Assembly (NCBI GenBank): GCA_015680905.1
Contig: CM027381.1
Span: 66,019,501-66,083,500 of the forward strand
Length of the DNA stretch: 64,000 nucleotides
Source of the DNA: Coptis chinensis
Taxonomy: Eukaryota > Streptophyta > Magnoliopsida > Ranunculales > Ranunculaceae
Direction: 5' to 3'
The position numbers and the translations under genes are program-made. A model generated the notes under the pieces. That model was not told the DNA's origin. It ran no database searches and worked only from the letters and a program-made list of their open reading frames with translations. Within the stretch, counting starts at the first letter, position 1; every line of letters starts with the position of its first letter. Of the stretch, positions 13,111-25,044 are shown in pieces.

Positions 13111-13560
13111 ATGCGTTTTTATTTCAATTTCAGTTGCAAACAAGCCTTTGAGATATTAAAAACGCATTAACTACGCTCCCATAATTCAACCACCTGATTG
13201 GTCTAAACCTTTTGAATTAATGTGTGACCTGGCGACTATGCTATAGGAATTATACTAGAACGCCTTGAGAAGATAAGCCGTTGTCATTTACTATCACGAG
13301 TAAAACCCTTAATGAAGCTCAAGCGTAACTATACCACCGAGAAAGAGTTTCGCCGTTGTATATCGTTGGATAAGTTTAGATCCTTACCTAGTGGGTTCTC
13401 CAACTATTGTCTACACTTGACCATGCGGCGCCGTTATCTATTAGCGAAAAAAGATGCAAAACAAAGGTTGATCCGATGGATTCTCCTTTTGCAAGAGTTT
13501 ACTCTCGAAATTAGAGATAAAAAAAGGTAGCGAAAATGTTCTGCAGACCATTTATCAAGA
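13111..13560 (+). pseudogene. RNase H remnant (Athila-like)
   Basis: This lies directly after reverse transcriptase. The 72-codon frame 13312-13530 starts in the 'LNEAQRNYTTTEKE' region (seen as RNYTTEKEF) and ends [15 protein letters not shown], the family's conserved end of the RNase H module. Upstream, [16 protein letters not shown] residues around 13205-13240 occupy the place of the first catalytic aspartate segment, in a different frame. The piece is decayed and is recognised mainly by order and these short words. Confidence 0.7.
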
Positions 13561-13719
13561 CTTGTCGATTGATGTTGATCTTGATGCGAACCTATCGTGA
13601 TTCCTTTCGGATGAACACTTGTATTCTATTTTTTAGATCCCTTGAGTGCGCGACATAGTAAATTACTTAGTTACTGAGGAAGTCCCTTTATCTTGGTCTC
13701 GTAATGACCGGAAAAGTTT

Positions 13720-14960
13720 TTATCCTTTGTGAAATTCTATTTACGGGATGATCCCTACCTCTTCAAGTATTGTTCGGACCAACTAATCCGCCGTTGCATT
13801 CCCGGTTGGGAACAACGCGATGTGTTATCCTTCTACGCCATGAACAATCTTGTGGTGGTCATTTTAGTGGTAAAAAACTGCGGCCAAAGGTTCTACAATG
13901 TGGTTTTATTGGCCAACACTTGTTTAGAGATGCACATGAGCATTGCAAAGCATCTGCAATCATTTGCCCGCCGATTAGGTTACCATTACTCAATGATATG
14001 ATGCCCTTAAATCCCATTCTAATTGTGGAAATCTTTGATGTATGGGGCATCGACTTCATGGGTCCATTTCAAATTCTCATGGCTTCCTATACATACTTGT
14101 AGCAGTTGACTATGTGTCAAAATGGATTGAGGCATTGGCATGTCGTGCTAGCGATCATAAAAGCGGTCGTTTTGTTAAGTAAAAGAAAATATTTTCTCTC
14201 GATTTGGTGTTCCAAAAGCTATAATTAGTGATGGGGAAAACATTTCTGCAATAAAATTTTTGAATCATTAGTAAAGAAATATGGAGTCAGCACAAAAGTG
14301 GCAACTCCATTATCATCCTCAAACCGATTGGTCAAGTAGAAGTCTCTAATCGAAAATCAAATCCATTTTGGAAAAAGCGGTCAATCCATCTAGGAAAGAA
14401 TTCTCTCTCTGATTATCGATGCCTTGTGGGCATCTGAAACGACTTTTAAGACACCTATAGGGATGTCTCCGTGTCGCCTCGTTTTTTGGAAAACCTTGTC
14501 ATCTGCGGTTGAACTTGAGCACCCGTGCTCATGGGCCATCAAAAGCCTCAATTATAACACTAATTGGCGCGGTGAAAAAAATTGCGGTTAAATGAGCTTG
14601 AGGAAATTGAATTGATGCCTATGATCTCGAAAATCTATAAAGCCAACATGAAAAGAGTGCATGACAAGCACATATTGAGAAAAGAATTCAAAGTCGGTCA
14701 AAAGTTTTGATGTACAACTCAAGATTACACATTTTTCGGGAAAATTAAAAACTTCGATGGTTTGGTCCTTTCAATGTCTCTGCTGTCACCCCTTATGGGG
14801 CTATCTCTTTGAAAAATGTAAATGATGGTAGCGAATTTCAAGTAAATGGCGGTAGCCTTAAACATTATCATGAGTTAAGCTCTCCGGATGTCGAAGAGAC
14901 TCTTCTCGATGATCCGTCTACCGGACTAATAGATTATTTGGTGTACTTCTTTCCATGTAT
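13720..14960 (+). pseudogene. Integrase remnant (Athila-like)
   Basis: The frame 13729-14001 reads LRDDPYLFKYCSDQLIRRC and then PGWEQR. A second frame (13770-14102) supplies GGHFSGKK, LRPKVLQCGF and WGIDFMGPF. These are the zinc-binding N-terminal domain and the start of the DDE core of Athila-type integrase, split by a frameshift. Later frames hold YVSKWIEALACRASD, and near 14640-14690 NMKRVHDKHILRKEFKVGQ, the C-terminal domain. Integrase would insert the cDNA into chromosomes. This copy lacks any continuous frame long enough for activity. Confidence 0.85.
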
Positions 14961-16390
14961 TTAAGCGGGAAAAGTATGCCATTAGGGTAGCCGGGCCCTC
15001 TTCTATTTTCTTTTCTAAAATCCCTAGAGTGTGTGGTTTGCAAAGCGGAACCTTAGTCCACAAAACTCTGCTTCAGGCCGAGTATAAATGTCTTACGATA
15101 ATCGAGGCAAAGCGTGCCTCCTGAAAACAATGGGTACCAAAAATTTCAAATCCTTCTTTTTCTTCCCTTTTCTATTCTCTTCCTCGCGAACTCCAACTCA
15201 TCATTTGGTGTAAATCTCACCCATCTCGAATTGGTAATGGTCATAGTACTTTTTTTGCTCGAAAGCGGCGTCGCGAAAAGGATGGGGTGGTGTATGAACT
15301 GTCAAACTCCTTTACGTCCCGGTCTTGATCTTCTATCGAGATGGGCGGTATAAGGTATATTATTATCGACACCCATTTCGGCGGGATAAACCGTCGTCGT
15401 CCGTTATTCCACGGGTTGGGAATCGTCTTGAGGATCGGCGTTAAAAAGACTCACAATCGTCTTGAGGATCGGCGTTAAAAGACTCACATTAAATCTTGAG
15501 GATCGGCGTTAAAAGACTCACATTAGTCTTGAGGATCGGCGTAAAAGACTCAACATGTATATACTCGTTTTTTTATTATTAGCACCCGGCATGGTGCCCA
15601 AAGAGTAGTCATGATATGCACCATCGGACATTTCCTGGTTAAATGCGGGCAATGGATTCCACCGAGGCCAACCCGATCAGTTTTCTATGTGACTGTTTTG
15701 GGCGGTTTGAGGCTATACCATATGTACTAAGGGTAATATTATTATTAGACCATTGCACATTGGTCGAGGATGATGAATGCATCCACGAACCACTAGGCCC
15801 CCCAAACATAAAGGATAAAGCCCGCGATCACGAGGCTGGATTGGGTTAAGCCGAGCCGACATGAAAGTTGCCTGAGTTAAACTATTTTGATGTGTTGTTT
15901 TATTTGGACTTCGGTGTTGTTGACACGTTCTTCTCGACTTGTACATTTGTATATAAAAGTGTAAATAAATAAAAACCAAAGTTAAAAAAAAAAAAAAAAA
16001 ATGTTTGAATGTGATTTTTTTTTTCATATTCTAGTGGATGGCAATTTTAATGCCGATCGTTTTGATATCTCATCCGTTCAATTTGGAGTTGAAAGCGAAT
16101 CGAATTTCCACGTTTGAAATTTGAACATTTAGGGACATAAAGGGAATTTCGTTAATTCATTTGGGCTTGGGCCAAAATTTTGACCCGACCAAAATCAAAA
16201 ATCGAGGGTACAAAGCCCCAGCGAGGCACCCACAGCGTCCACCCTCTCATTTCTTCTCCCACAAAAATCGGATCTTGGTCCCCACCCATCACTTGTAGCG
16301 ACTACCACCGGTGAATTAGACCAGCGCCGCCAGCGAACAAAATCCACCAAACTCAACCCCTTCCTCCAGCACCATCTCCTCCACCTCCTC
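14961..16390. other. Post-integrase spacer of the Athila-like element
   Basis: There is no convincing gene here. It holds a 34-bp tandem array (15421-15560, listed separately) and a poly-A tract near 15984. A 104-codon minus-strand ORF at 15713-16027 is driven by these homopolymers and is not credible as a gene. Confidence 0.5.
15421..15560 (+). repeat. Four-copy ~34-bp tandem array
   Basis: The unit GTCTTGAGGATCGGCGTTAA followed by AAGACTCACATT occurs four times with starts near 15423, 15457, 15493 and 15526. Copies differ by one to three bases. It lies in the 3' non-coding part of the element, after integrase. Confidence 0.9.
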
Positions 16391-17460
16391 TTGCTATTTC
16401 CACCCTCAAAATATCCTCTACACCGCTATGGCAGCCGCGAAGGAGAATCCGCGGTTGGGAGGAATTTTGGCAAATCTCTACAATTCGGGATGTTTCACCC
16501 ATTTTTCGATGAAGAAATTGCTAGTAGAGAGAGTGGGAATATCTATTGCACCAATTCCAGCTCATTATTCCGAAGATTTAGTGTTGAAATTTTACAACAA
16601 TGGAGGTTTCGGGGTGGCAATTTTGGATTCTGGCGGATGGGTTGGAGCGTGAACTCCACCTTGGAGTTGATTTGAATACCGCCGCCTGATTCGATAAACT
16701 CGATAGTCCGACCACGTTATTGTCGAGTATCCGACCACGAGGGATTTGATGTTTGACAAGCTTCTCGAGGGAGAGTACAACACTGGCTCGAACTGCGTGT
16801 ACCGGCGATGATTTCGGGCGTAACCAATTAGCCGTCACTCGATGGGTGGCTGGCGTCATTGGAACTTCAAAGGCGTCGGCGTGAACAAGACTTTCTTACA
16901 CCTGCTGTGGATCCTACGGGGAGAGGAAGAACACTTTCGTATGGTCCATTTCTGGGCCATATTCTTCGACAGCGTCAAATAGGTCAGCTCCTCTTGCTTT
17001 ACTTGTTACTTTCGGCTTATGCTTAACTTAGGGTTCGATCCGCTACTCCTTTCATTGAAACAAGGTCTTTTCGAGAATTTTGGAATTTTTGAGACTTGTG
17101 TTTTAGACCACTTGGGACCCGGTAGCTAGAGATGACATTGAGCATGATAACGTACCTCCTCCTCCTCCTTCACCACCCGACTATTTTAATGAAGATACCA
17201 TCGCGAATCAATACTCCTATGGATGCCTTGAGGGCACATGAATACTAGTATCGTGGGATGTTTCTTCGCCCGGGAAGAGATGCTTACTTCCCGGGAATGA
17301 CTTCCGGCAAAGAAATGAAAATCGCCAAGGCCGTTTCGAGAGAATGATGATGGCAACTCAGCAGCAATTCAAGATCGGTTACTTCTGATCTATAGGCCAC
17401 ATTCGGACCCGGTCATTTCGGCTGAAGTTAAATTAATGGCGAGAAGGCGTAGAAACCGGG
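16391..17460 (+). pseudogene. Post-pol ORF remnant, possibly a 'putative plant transposon protein' domain
   Basis: The frame 16428-16652 reads LGGILANLYNSGCFTHF, then SMKKLLVERVGISIAPIPAH, and SEDLVLKFYNNGG. The pattern 'hydrophobic-FY-N ... V..(G)WV.GV' resembles the domain often found in extra ORFs downstream of pol in Athila/Tat elements, though this is only a pattern match. Further downstream other frames hold a proline run (PPPPPSPPDYFNED near 17155-17200). The sequence is interrupted by frame breaks. Function unknown; such ORFs were sometimes likened to env but the relation is unproven. Confidence 0.4.
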
Positions 17461-18712
17461 TTCATCTTACGCTAACCCGGAGGATTCCCGATAGTTGTTT
17501 ATTTCCCTTGGTTTAGAAATGACTATGTCATTTATTTCCCTTATGCATTGCATTTTTATTTTTAGTGCTAAATTATTATATATCGGTTGATTTCTCATAA
17601 TTTTGTATCTCGAACGGTTTGAATGAAATTATTTATGTTATGCCAATATAGTACTTTCAAAATATGAGTTTGCTCCTTGATTCATTGGGCCTACTCTCAA
17701 AGCCCAACGGTCGAGAACCAATGGACTGATCCAAGCGGTCGGATGCCCAATGGTCGAGAAATCAAGTTATAAATACAACTCTCCTTTCCACTTTCACTCA
17801 TTCCCTTCTCTCACTCTTCACAAATTCTTCTTCACAAATTTTCAATTCCTTGAACATAATGAATCAAATAGACCCGATGGGAAAAGGAGCAACGCGAATG
17901 GGCTATCACATTAATCGTGATAACAGTGTTTATCATTATTCTCTTGTCACTCATGCATAACATGATCCAGAACATCTAGATCTATGTAACCGTTTTTTTT
18001 TTTTTTTTTTTTTCATTTTGTATATTAGTATGGTGTGTTAAATAATTCTCACACATTTGTGCAGGTTCACGTATTAAATGGAGAAGTTCCGTATTAAATA
18101 TTTGTGTATATTAGTTGTCTTTTCCTCTCTAAAAAAAAATAATAATAATAATAATATAATAAAATAATAAAATAATAAAATATAATAATATAATAATATA
18201 ATAATATAATAATAATAATATATATAAATATATAAAAAATAAAAATAATAACAAAAATAATAATAATTAAATAAATAAACAAACCATAACAAAGAAAGGC
18301 CATCCAAAACTCACCAAAATAATTAATGGATACACATGGTGTTTAGAGAAAATCGCGCATGCTACAAGGTACACATAACACTTGTCACACATGCAGCTCG
18401 ATTATTCTATCCATATTCTATTATTAAGTTATGATCATCATTTCTGAAATTACGTGTAAGTCTAACTACCCTGTGAAACTTTCCTCCGTATTTTCTAACA
18501 TTAAACCATCTCATTAATTGTATTTGGATATCTAACATGACAAAGACTTAATGTGGATCCCCTATGATCTTGTTCATAATCACATGGGTCATTAACTACA
18601 CTTGGACTCAGTTGGTCTAGCCTCATAGATTGGCTATAAATCTCTTCTTTTTTCAGCCATTCTTATTCAAACAATTTTCACTATCATTCCCTCGATGTGG
18701 CTCAACCAAGAA
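17461..18712. other. Spacer with poly-T and A/T low-complexity tracts
   Basis: Nothing coding is supported. It includes a T homopolymer at about 17993-18013 and an (AAT)n/(TA)n-like tract at 18132-18280, which gives spurious Tyr/Ile-rich ORFs on the minus strand. Confidence 0.6.
18132..18282. repeat. AAT/ATA low-complexity microsatellite tract
   Basis: The sequence is composed almost only of AAT, AAAT and ATA steps. The matching minus-strand ORFs (18074-18307 and 18094-18303) are artefacts of stop-poor composition. Confidence 0.9.
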
Positions 18713-20540
18713 AAATAATGGCGAGAGAAAAGACTACGAAAACTTTTCGAAGAGGGCGGTTTTCTCCTTATTTTGACACGAAATCATCGTCGCGGATGGG
18801 CGCCTCTTCTATATCATTCATTGGTGGTTATTCCGAGAGAATTGGTTTTGATGTTCTACCAATTTAGCGGATATGAAGATGGAAAATTCTACTTCAATGC
18901 CTATGGACAACGATTGGAATTGAATAAGGAAATGATCTCCGACATACTTCAAATCCTAATAAAACCGGGACTAGTCCCTTGTTCAAAGAGTCATCATTCG
19001 ATTCATAAAACTTTCTTGCGAGCTCACCGTATCTCATGGCGGCGTCGAAAATACATCACATGGTTCTTCAAACGCGCTCTTTGAAACGGAATCAACGTGT
19101 TGTGCTCCACTGGTTGGGACATAATGTGGTAGGTACATCACACCAATCGAAGTCACAAAGCCTCAACTTCACCTACTTTGAATTTTACAAACTCAAAGAG
19201 ATGACTTTTATCCGATCCAACACCTCTAGAGCGTAATCACCAAAAAAAAGAAAACAAGAAGGTCTTCAAAGAGCATATAAAGGTACTCAAAGCGGACTAC
19301 TCGTTGGTTTTGGACTCTGAAGCGAGAACACCCCAGCTCAAATTGACCATTTTATTTGATGAAAATGCCATCTTTGAATATTAAAACTTCTTCATCGGGG
19401 TTTGAGGCTTTGATGTTGAACAGGAGGAGATCTTGGAAAATCATTCGACAATTTATTTGATAAAATCCTTGCAAAATCCCATGGAAGGCTCTCTTCATGG
19501 GGTGATATCATATGATCGTTGGGGTTATCGATAATTTCTCTCGAGACCCCGCTTCAAAAGCATATATAAAGGAGGGTCTATTTTCTTACATATTCATTTT
19601 TCCATCCAGTCTTCTTTTTGTTGCGGTTGTCATCGTTACCCATTTCTTTACTTCATCCACCATGGCATCTTCATCAAACATTGCATCTTCATCATCCATG
19701 GTACCTCCCAAACTCATTCCCGAGCAATCCTTTCGATCTATGATGGATTCCAATGCCTATGGCCATCTCTTCCATAATTACATCACAAACATTGGGTGGT
19801 CTTCCCTAATTCTTCAACCCCGACCAAACTTATTCTCCGAGTTTGGCTGCATACTTTATGCTAATATGGAAGACACACCAGCATTCAACCATCGCATGGT
19901 TTCTAATTAGACGGGTTCACAATCCGAGTTGGTGACACACCTCATATCTTTTCTGAACAACAACTTGCCCTATCTTTGGACCTTCCATACCACAAACCTC
20001 TTTGCATCTTGGCGGTACATCTATCATAATTCTTACCGTTCCTTTCGGTGGCAAGCGTTTGGCGACTCTTATGGTGATGGTCTTGAGATCAAAGCGAGAA
20101 GGAGATGGCCATGTGCCATGGCGCCACATCACCATTCCATTAGCAAGCATGACCATGACCATAGGGACTGCAATGTTATTTGTACTCCTAAACATTATGG
20201 GAGATTGGCATTTTCTCTGCGCCAATGAGGTCGCTTCGCGTTGTATTGATTACACTAGCTTCGAGGTCATGCATTATTTAACATTTTAGGTTGTGTTATC
20301 TCGGCTGAAACGCGAGCTTCGCGCTTTTCGGGATCGGTATATACTTTTACCGATCCACGCCTTGCGAATCATGAAGACACATTTCCCACGGTTTGCGGCC
20401 ACTTTTCATGGTAGGGTCAAGGTAGATTCCATGTGCCCGACAAAGCGAGAATCATTAAGCTCATTGAGGTTTACGTCAATGGAAGCGTCCTTCGATACGA
20501 GGCATGTTGATGTTACCCAAAGGACGAAAAGATGAAAACC
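18713..20540 (+). pseudogene. Second set of post-pol ORF fragments in the Athila-like element
   Basis: Fragments in several frames suggest one or two broken proteins. 18773-19084 reads ELVLMFYQFSGYEDGKFYFN then AYGQRLELNKEMISDILQI, again the pattern of a plant transposon-associated domain (FY ... exposed strand ... 'ls.e.isdlL.i'). 19512-19910 encodes a Ser-rich stretch then LIPEQSFRSMMDSNAYGHLF, and frames near 19929-20530 continue (RSLRWQ, HFPRFAATFHGRVKVDS). I do not recognise a family with certainty. The position, between integrase and the 3' LTR, matches the extra ORFs known in Athila/Tat elements. Confidence 0.4.
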
Positions 20541-21624
20541 AATTTGAGGAATCGGGAGATGAAGAATGGGCAGAAATTTGGCGGACTATTATCTATTGGC
20601 GATGCTAAGAAAATGCATTTCCTTAAAGAGGGCGCTTGGACCTTCACGTCTGTTTGGATGGTAAACTTGAGTTTGCCATTGTACATATATCTAGCTAAAC
20701 CTTATGTTTGGTGTGCTATTGTTTTCATGTTTAGGTATGCTATGGTTCATTATTTAGGTGTGCTATGTATTGTGTGCTATATGTTTAGTGTGATATTGAA
20801 CATTTTCTTGTTCTTTCGAATAATATATTATGATCTCCAACCTCTCTGTTCGGCAATCTAGCCCTAATTTTGCTCCACGGTTCTCGGGTACTTTCTCTCT
20901 TTAATTATTGATCCTTGAGGACTAAGCATCATTACGTTTGGGGGTGCTTTAAACTTTGTAGCAAAAATTAGGCATCTTGTAGCCTATATATAGTTTTTAT
21001 TTTCATATTAATAATTGTACTTAGTGACAAAGTCTTGTTTCCTTTTCAATGATGAAAATTGTCTAGAAATCTCACATTAGTATCCAGAATTAGGATTTGT
21101 TTTAAGAAACTTTAAATAATCGCATGCAATAGTTTAGACATCTTTTCATGAATATTCATATCTTGAGTATCATCGATTGTACATGGCGATGAAGTTTCTA
21201 GAACCAACGGTTAGTTACTTAAACTATAAATCCTGTGAGAATCTAACCAAAACCTTGACATGAGTGATTTGTGTGTGATGACACAGAGGAGTAGTTTTTC
21301 CGATTAGAGAAATCACGCGTCTACTTACTTGATCACCACCCGAACCCTAGGCGAGAATTTAGGCCTTCTTTGGATCGACATAGCTAAAAATTCTTACCTG
21401 TTACAAATTTTACCGCTAGTCACTCCACTGAACCGTTCATCAAACCTTTCACTTTCACCAAAAATTCCTTACCCATTTATTAAACCAAATAAAAGAACCT
21501 ACCTAAGTGATGAGTATGAGAAATAGGATGAAATGTGGAAAGAATAAAGAGAAAGACTTGTCCCAAATAAAAGTCAGTTACTTGCTTCAGGAAAGAAAAA
21601 TAGAATCATGTTTTTAAGCCATCT

Positions 21625-21659
<35 letters not shown>

Positions 21660-22440
21660 AAAATCCATTAGAGGCTTAAGAACAAGGTTATAAAACTCAG
21701 TTAGAAGAAGGAAAGAAAACAAGGATTTCTCTAATGTAAATATATGAAGACCCTATTCTCTCATACTAAAATAAATTTTGATTATCCATTTCCATTTTCT
21801 TGTACACTATCCACCTAAGCCCCATACCTAATAAAGACCTCTAGCTCAATTAGGAGTAGGGTGGTGTGATAATAAGTAGTAGGCGTGATTGATCGACATC
21901 GGCTCCTCATTTGTCATTGAGATGTAAGGAAACGTGTGCCCACCGCTGAAAGTTAACAAAACCTGAGTGGAAAAATTTTGAGTGAATTTGTGTTTGACAC
22001 ATACCTGTGAGAACCCATTTAGGCACGCTCTCCAAGGGATCGAAAACAACCCCTGCTAGTATATTTCAATGAAAAGTTCAACTGCATGAATAATCATATG
22101 TAGATGTTTTAATTATTGAATACATATTAACTTGAGTTTCAAAGAAATCAATCCTCGTTCCCTGCTAAGGAGATGTATGGATATCTGAGATTAATTTAGG
22201 AAACGAGTTTCTATCACTGAGTCGTTGTAGTATAAATGAAGTTTGTGAGTATCTTTTACGGAAAACTCTCCGCGAGGGCTATAACTTCGTCCACTAGGAA
22301 TTCCTAGTGGTTTAAGGCCTTGTTGCATATGGTCAATGCAACCGCACTCTCTGCTTGGCGAGAATTAGTTTAGGACTACACATTTTTGGCCACTTATCTA
22401 TTTTAGTGTCTCTTCTTTGCTTGAGGACAAGCAAAGTATT
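20541..22440. other. 3' untranslated part of the Athila-like element
   Basis: No gene is supported. Near 20905-20950 the words TTGAGGACTAAGCATC and ACGTTTGGGGGTGC resemble the GAGGACAAGC...GGGG signal before the 3' LTR of these elements, although no LTR follows there. A (TA)n microsatellite lies at 21629-21656. Confidence 0.5.
21629..21656. repeat. (TA)n microsatellite
   Basis: About 14 TA dinucleotides in a row are seen. Confidence 0.95.
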
Positions 22441-22455
22441 GTTTTTGGGGTAATG
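22419..22455 (+). promoter_or_regulatory. Polypurine-tract region of the Athila-like element
   Basis: CTTGAGGACAAGCAAAGTA followed by TTTTTGGGGTAATG ends exactly where the right LTR begins. Athila/Tat elements typically have this GAGGACAAGC...TTTGGGGG signal, which primes plus-strand DNA synthesis. Confidence 0.75.
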
Positions 22456-23909
22456 TGATAAGCACCCAAAAGTGTATTATGAAACCCCATTGAGACATAT
22501 AAATTTGGTTAATTATGTGTTTAATAATCATGAAATAAATATGTTTTCATACTTTTGCATATTTGCGGTAAACATGGAAATATTGGTTAAACCTGCAATA
22601 AAAGCGAGGAAGTATATATGAATTCTCCCAAATCCGCATAGAAGCATCAAACTTCCAAAGCTCCTACCTCTCGAACCAGGACTCCGAATGCGACAAGAGA
22701 GCTGCTCAGACAATCAAGGCGATGAACTCTACGCATAGGCGGGACGTTGTAAAACTGCCAAAATCTTTGGACCGCCATTTGGACTGCACATGGGCCCACT
22801 ATCTTGGGGGCCACAAGATTGGATGAGTCATCAATCATGGAGCATGTCAAGACAAAAATAACAAATTATTGGTGCAAAGTTGACACCTTGCATGTAATAA
22901 ATTATATTAGGTGTTAATAGTGAAAAAAAGGCAAGGTGTCACTTTGTTTTAATGTGGTGGATAAAAATGAATTAATGTGGCTTGATGATTCACGTGGGAG
23001 AAAATGAGATTTCTCTCAAATGGAGAAGAAATTAGACAAGGGTGGGGGACACTCCATTTACTCCCTTGACTTATTTTCCTCACATGGCATTATTTTAGTT
23101 CCTTAGTGAAAAAAAAAAATCATAAGTTAGTTTTTAGTTTTTATTAGAAAGCTTGTAATAGTTTTAATGGAGGAAACACTTGTTTTCTTCTAGAAAATAA
23201 ATAGAAGTGAGTTTGATTGTTTAGCTTTCCCCTCTCTCTCTCTCTCTTTTGTGTTTTTTTTAGTTTATAAATCCTTGTCCCAAGGATCATGAGCTAACTT
23301 TCCTTTTGGGGAGTTAATCCAACTCATGTGAGGGTAAATAAATTTTTGTTGGTTTGGTAGGTTGTTAGGAAGAACAACTAGCTCTACACCCTATCCCAAA
23401 ATGATAATTGGTGTAGTGTCTAGTTAGGAATCAAAGCAATGAGCTTAGAGATAAGTCATTGCTTAGTTCCACTTGCTAGCATGTGTGAACTCTTAAGTGA
23501 GCCATACATGCTAGGGATCAAATCTTTTCTTCCATTAGGGGCTTGTCTATGAGTCTAGGAAGGATCAAATAACCTTTTTCAAATCAACATCTAATGATAG
23601 TTTCACATGAAGAGGATTAACTCTCCACCTTTTCTTTCAAATCTCTATTTTGGTATTAAGTGCATGTTTTCAAACTTTAATGTCTTTCTTCATGTTTGTA
23701 TAGGAAGGAAATCCTAGCTTTAATATTATAACCTTACTCCTTAGTTCCCTTAATTGTAACATCCAATTTGTAGTTGTTCTAAACTTTAGGTTAGTTCGAA
23801 TCCTTATTCAAACTCTACGAAATGAAGATCGTGAGTAGGGAACCTTGAGTGCTTTTGCATCAATTTAGAGAGTTCAAACCTCTAAGTAGTGTTAAACAAG
23901 TATACATCA
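22456..23909 (+). repeat. Right LTR of the Athila-like element
   Basis: Full-length partner of 6243-7693, starting TGATAAGCACCC and ending TACATCA. It is followed without a gap by Tat-type pol sequence (CAGCCCATCATAGAG), which marks the insertion point in an older element. Confidence 0.9.
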
Positions 23910-25044
23910 CAGCCCATCATAGAGTACATTCAGAAAGGCACACTTCCGGCAGAACAGAGCAAAGCCAGACAGATGCCATACCAAGCACGTCGCTATTGTG
24001 TTCTAAATAACAAGTTGTTTCAAAAATCTTCTGGAAGACCTCACTTGAGATGCTTAAGTCTAACTCAGGGTCAATTGATTTTTGCTGAGATTCATGAAGG
24101 AGAATGCGGCAATCATCTTTGGAGGTCGTTCTTTGCCCCAAAGCGATCTCTCAGGATACTTTTGGCCTCGCATGCAGATCGACGCCAAGGTATATGTGCT
24201 CAAATGCCTCAAATGCCAAACATTTGGCCACAACATCATCCAACCCGCTCGTGAATTGATCAGCATGGCAAGTCCCTGGCCATTCCACATGTGGGGCATG
24301 GACATCATGGGACCATTCATCCCACAGAAGAGCACTGGGTTCCGCTTCGTTTTAGCCACAACCGATTACTTTACCAAGTGGATCGAAGTAGTTCCTTTGG
24401 CACATGTCAAGGAGTCACACGTCAGAAATTTTGTTTGGACTCACATTGTCACCAGATTTGGTCTGCCACACACCTTGGTGATGGACAATGGTTCCCAGTT
24501 CAAAGGCAAAATGGTCAAAGAATTTTTGGCCAAATGGAAGATAGTTCACGCATTCTCCATTCCACAGTACGCTCAAAGCAATGGTCAAGCAGAAGCCAGC
24601 AATAAGGCCATTTTAGAACACTCAAAGAAAAAGATCGAAAAGAACAAGAGCCAATGGCCAAACCAGCTAGAGAACATTCTGTGGGCTCATCGCACCACAG
24701 CTCGCTCCAGCACAGGCGAGTCACCATTCTCCTTGTGTTATGGCACCGAAGCTGTTATTCCAACCGAACTGACAATCACAACAACTCGATCCGAGCTTGT
24801 CGAGTCAGGACATAATGACTCGGTCCTAGCCCGAGAGGTTGATTTGTTGGAGGAGCGCCGCGATCTGGCAGCTATCAAAGTGGCATCATATCAACAGACC
24901 CTAAGGAGGTCCTACAACAAACGAGTACATCCTAGATCCTTCCAGCCTGGTGATCTAGTTCTGAAAAAGACACAAGATGATTCTAAACTAGCAGCAACAT
25001 GGGAAGGACCGTACGTAGTAGACCGAGTTATTGGCAATGGGGCC
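23910..25044 (+). pseudogene. Tat-like gypsy integrase (outer element), split by an insertion
   Basis: This is the end of pol of a second gypsy element. Reading starts at QPIIEYIQKGTLPA (23910), the region just before the integrase zinc finger, then shifts frame near 24120 into a long clean frame to 25044. In that frame the zinc-finger cysteines (KCLKC) are followed by WGMDIMGPF, VMDNGSQF and QAEASNK. These give the catalytic D, D and E with 35 residues between the last two, as in active integrases. FTKWIEVVPLA and the C-terminal GDLVLKK and WEGPYVVDRVIGNGAY are typical of the Tat branch. The frame is interrupted at 25044 by another element and its C-terminus resumes at 30639. The codons read as open past 25044 belong to the inserted LTR. 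Confidence 0.9.

Larger units (their letters stand above)
6243..23909 (+). mobile_element. Athila-like Ty3/gypsy LTR retrotransposon, decayed
   Basis: Two 1.45-kb direct repeats (6243-7693 and 22456-23909), both starting TGATAA and ending ATCA, bracket gag, protease, reverse transcriptase, RNase H and integrase remnants in the plus-strand order expected for gypsy elements. Motifs such as DLGASVNLLPY, WGIDFMGPF and PLPFIDRM are of the Athila/Tat branch. The interior (14.8 kb) is long for the group, with about 7.5 kb of sequence after integrase. No identical 5-bp target duplication is seen (left flank ends CTCGAT, right flank begins CAGCC), and I could not find a tRNA primer site after the left LTR. 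Pol is broken by many frameshifts and stops. Confidence 0.85.

Noticed and set aside
15713..16027. 104-codon minus-strand ORF
   Set aside because: It is formed by poly-A and poly-T tracts in the 3' part of a retroelement and begins with Lys/Phe runs.
18074..18307. Minus-strand Tyr/Ile-rich ORFs resembling membrane proteins
   Set aside because: They are translations of an AAT/ATA low-complexity tract.
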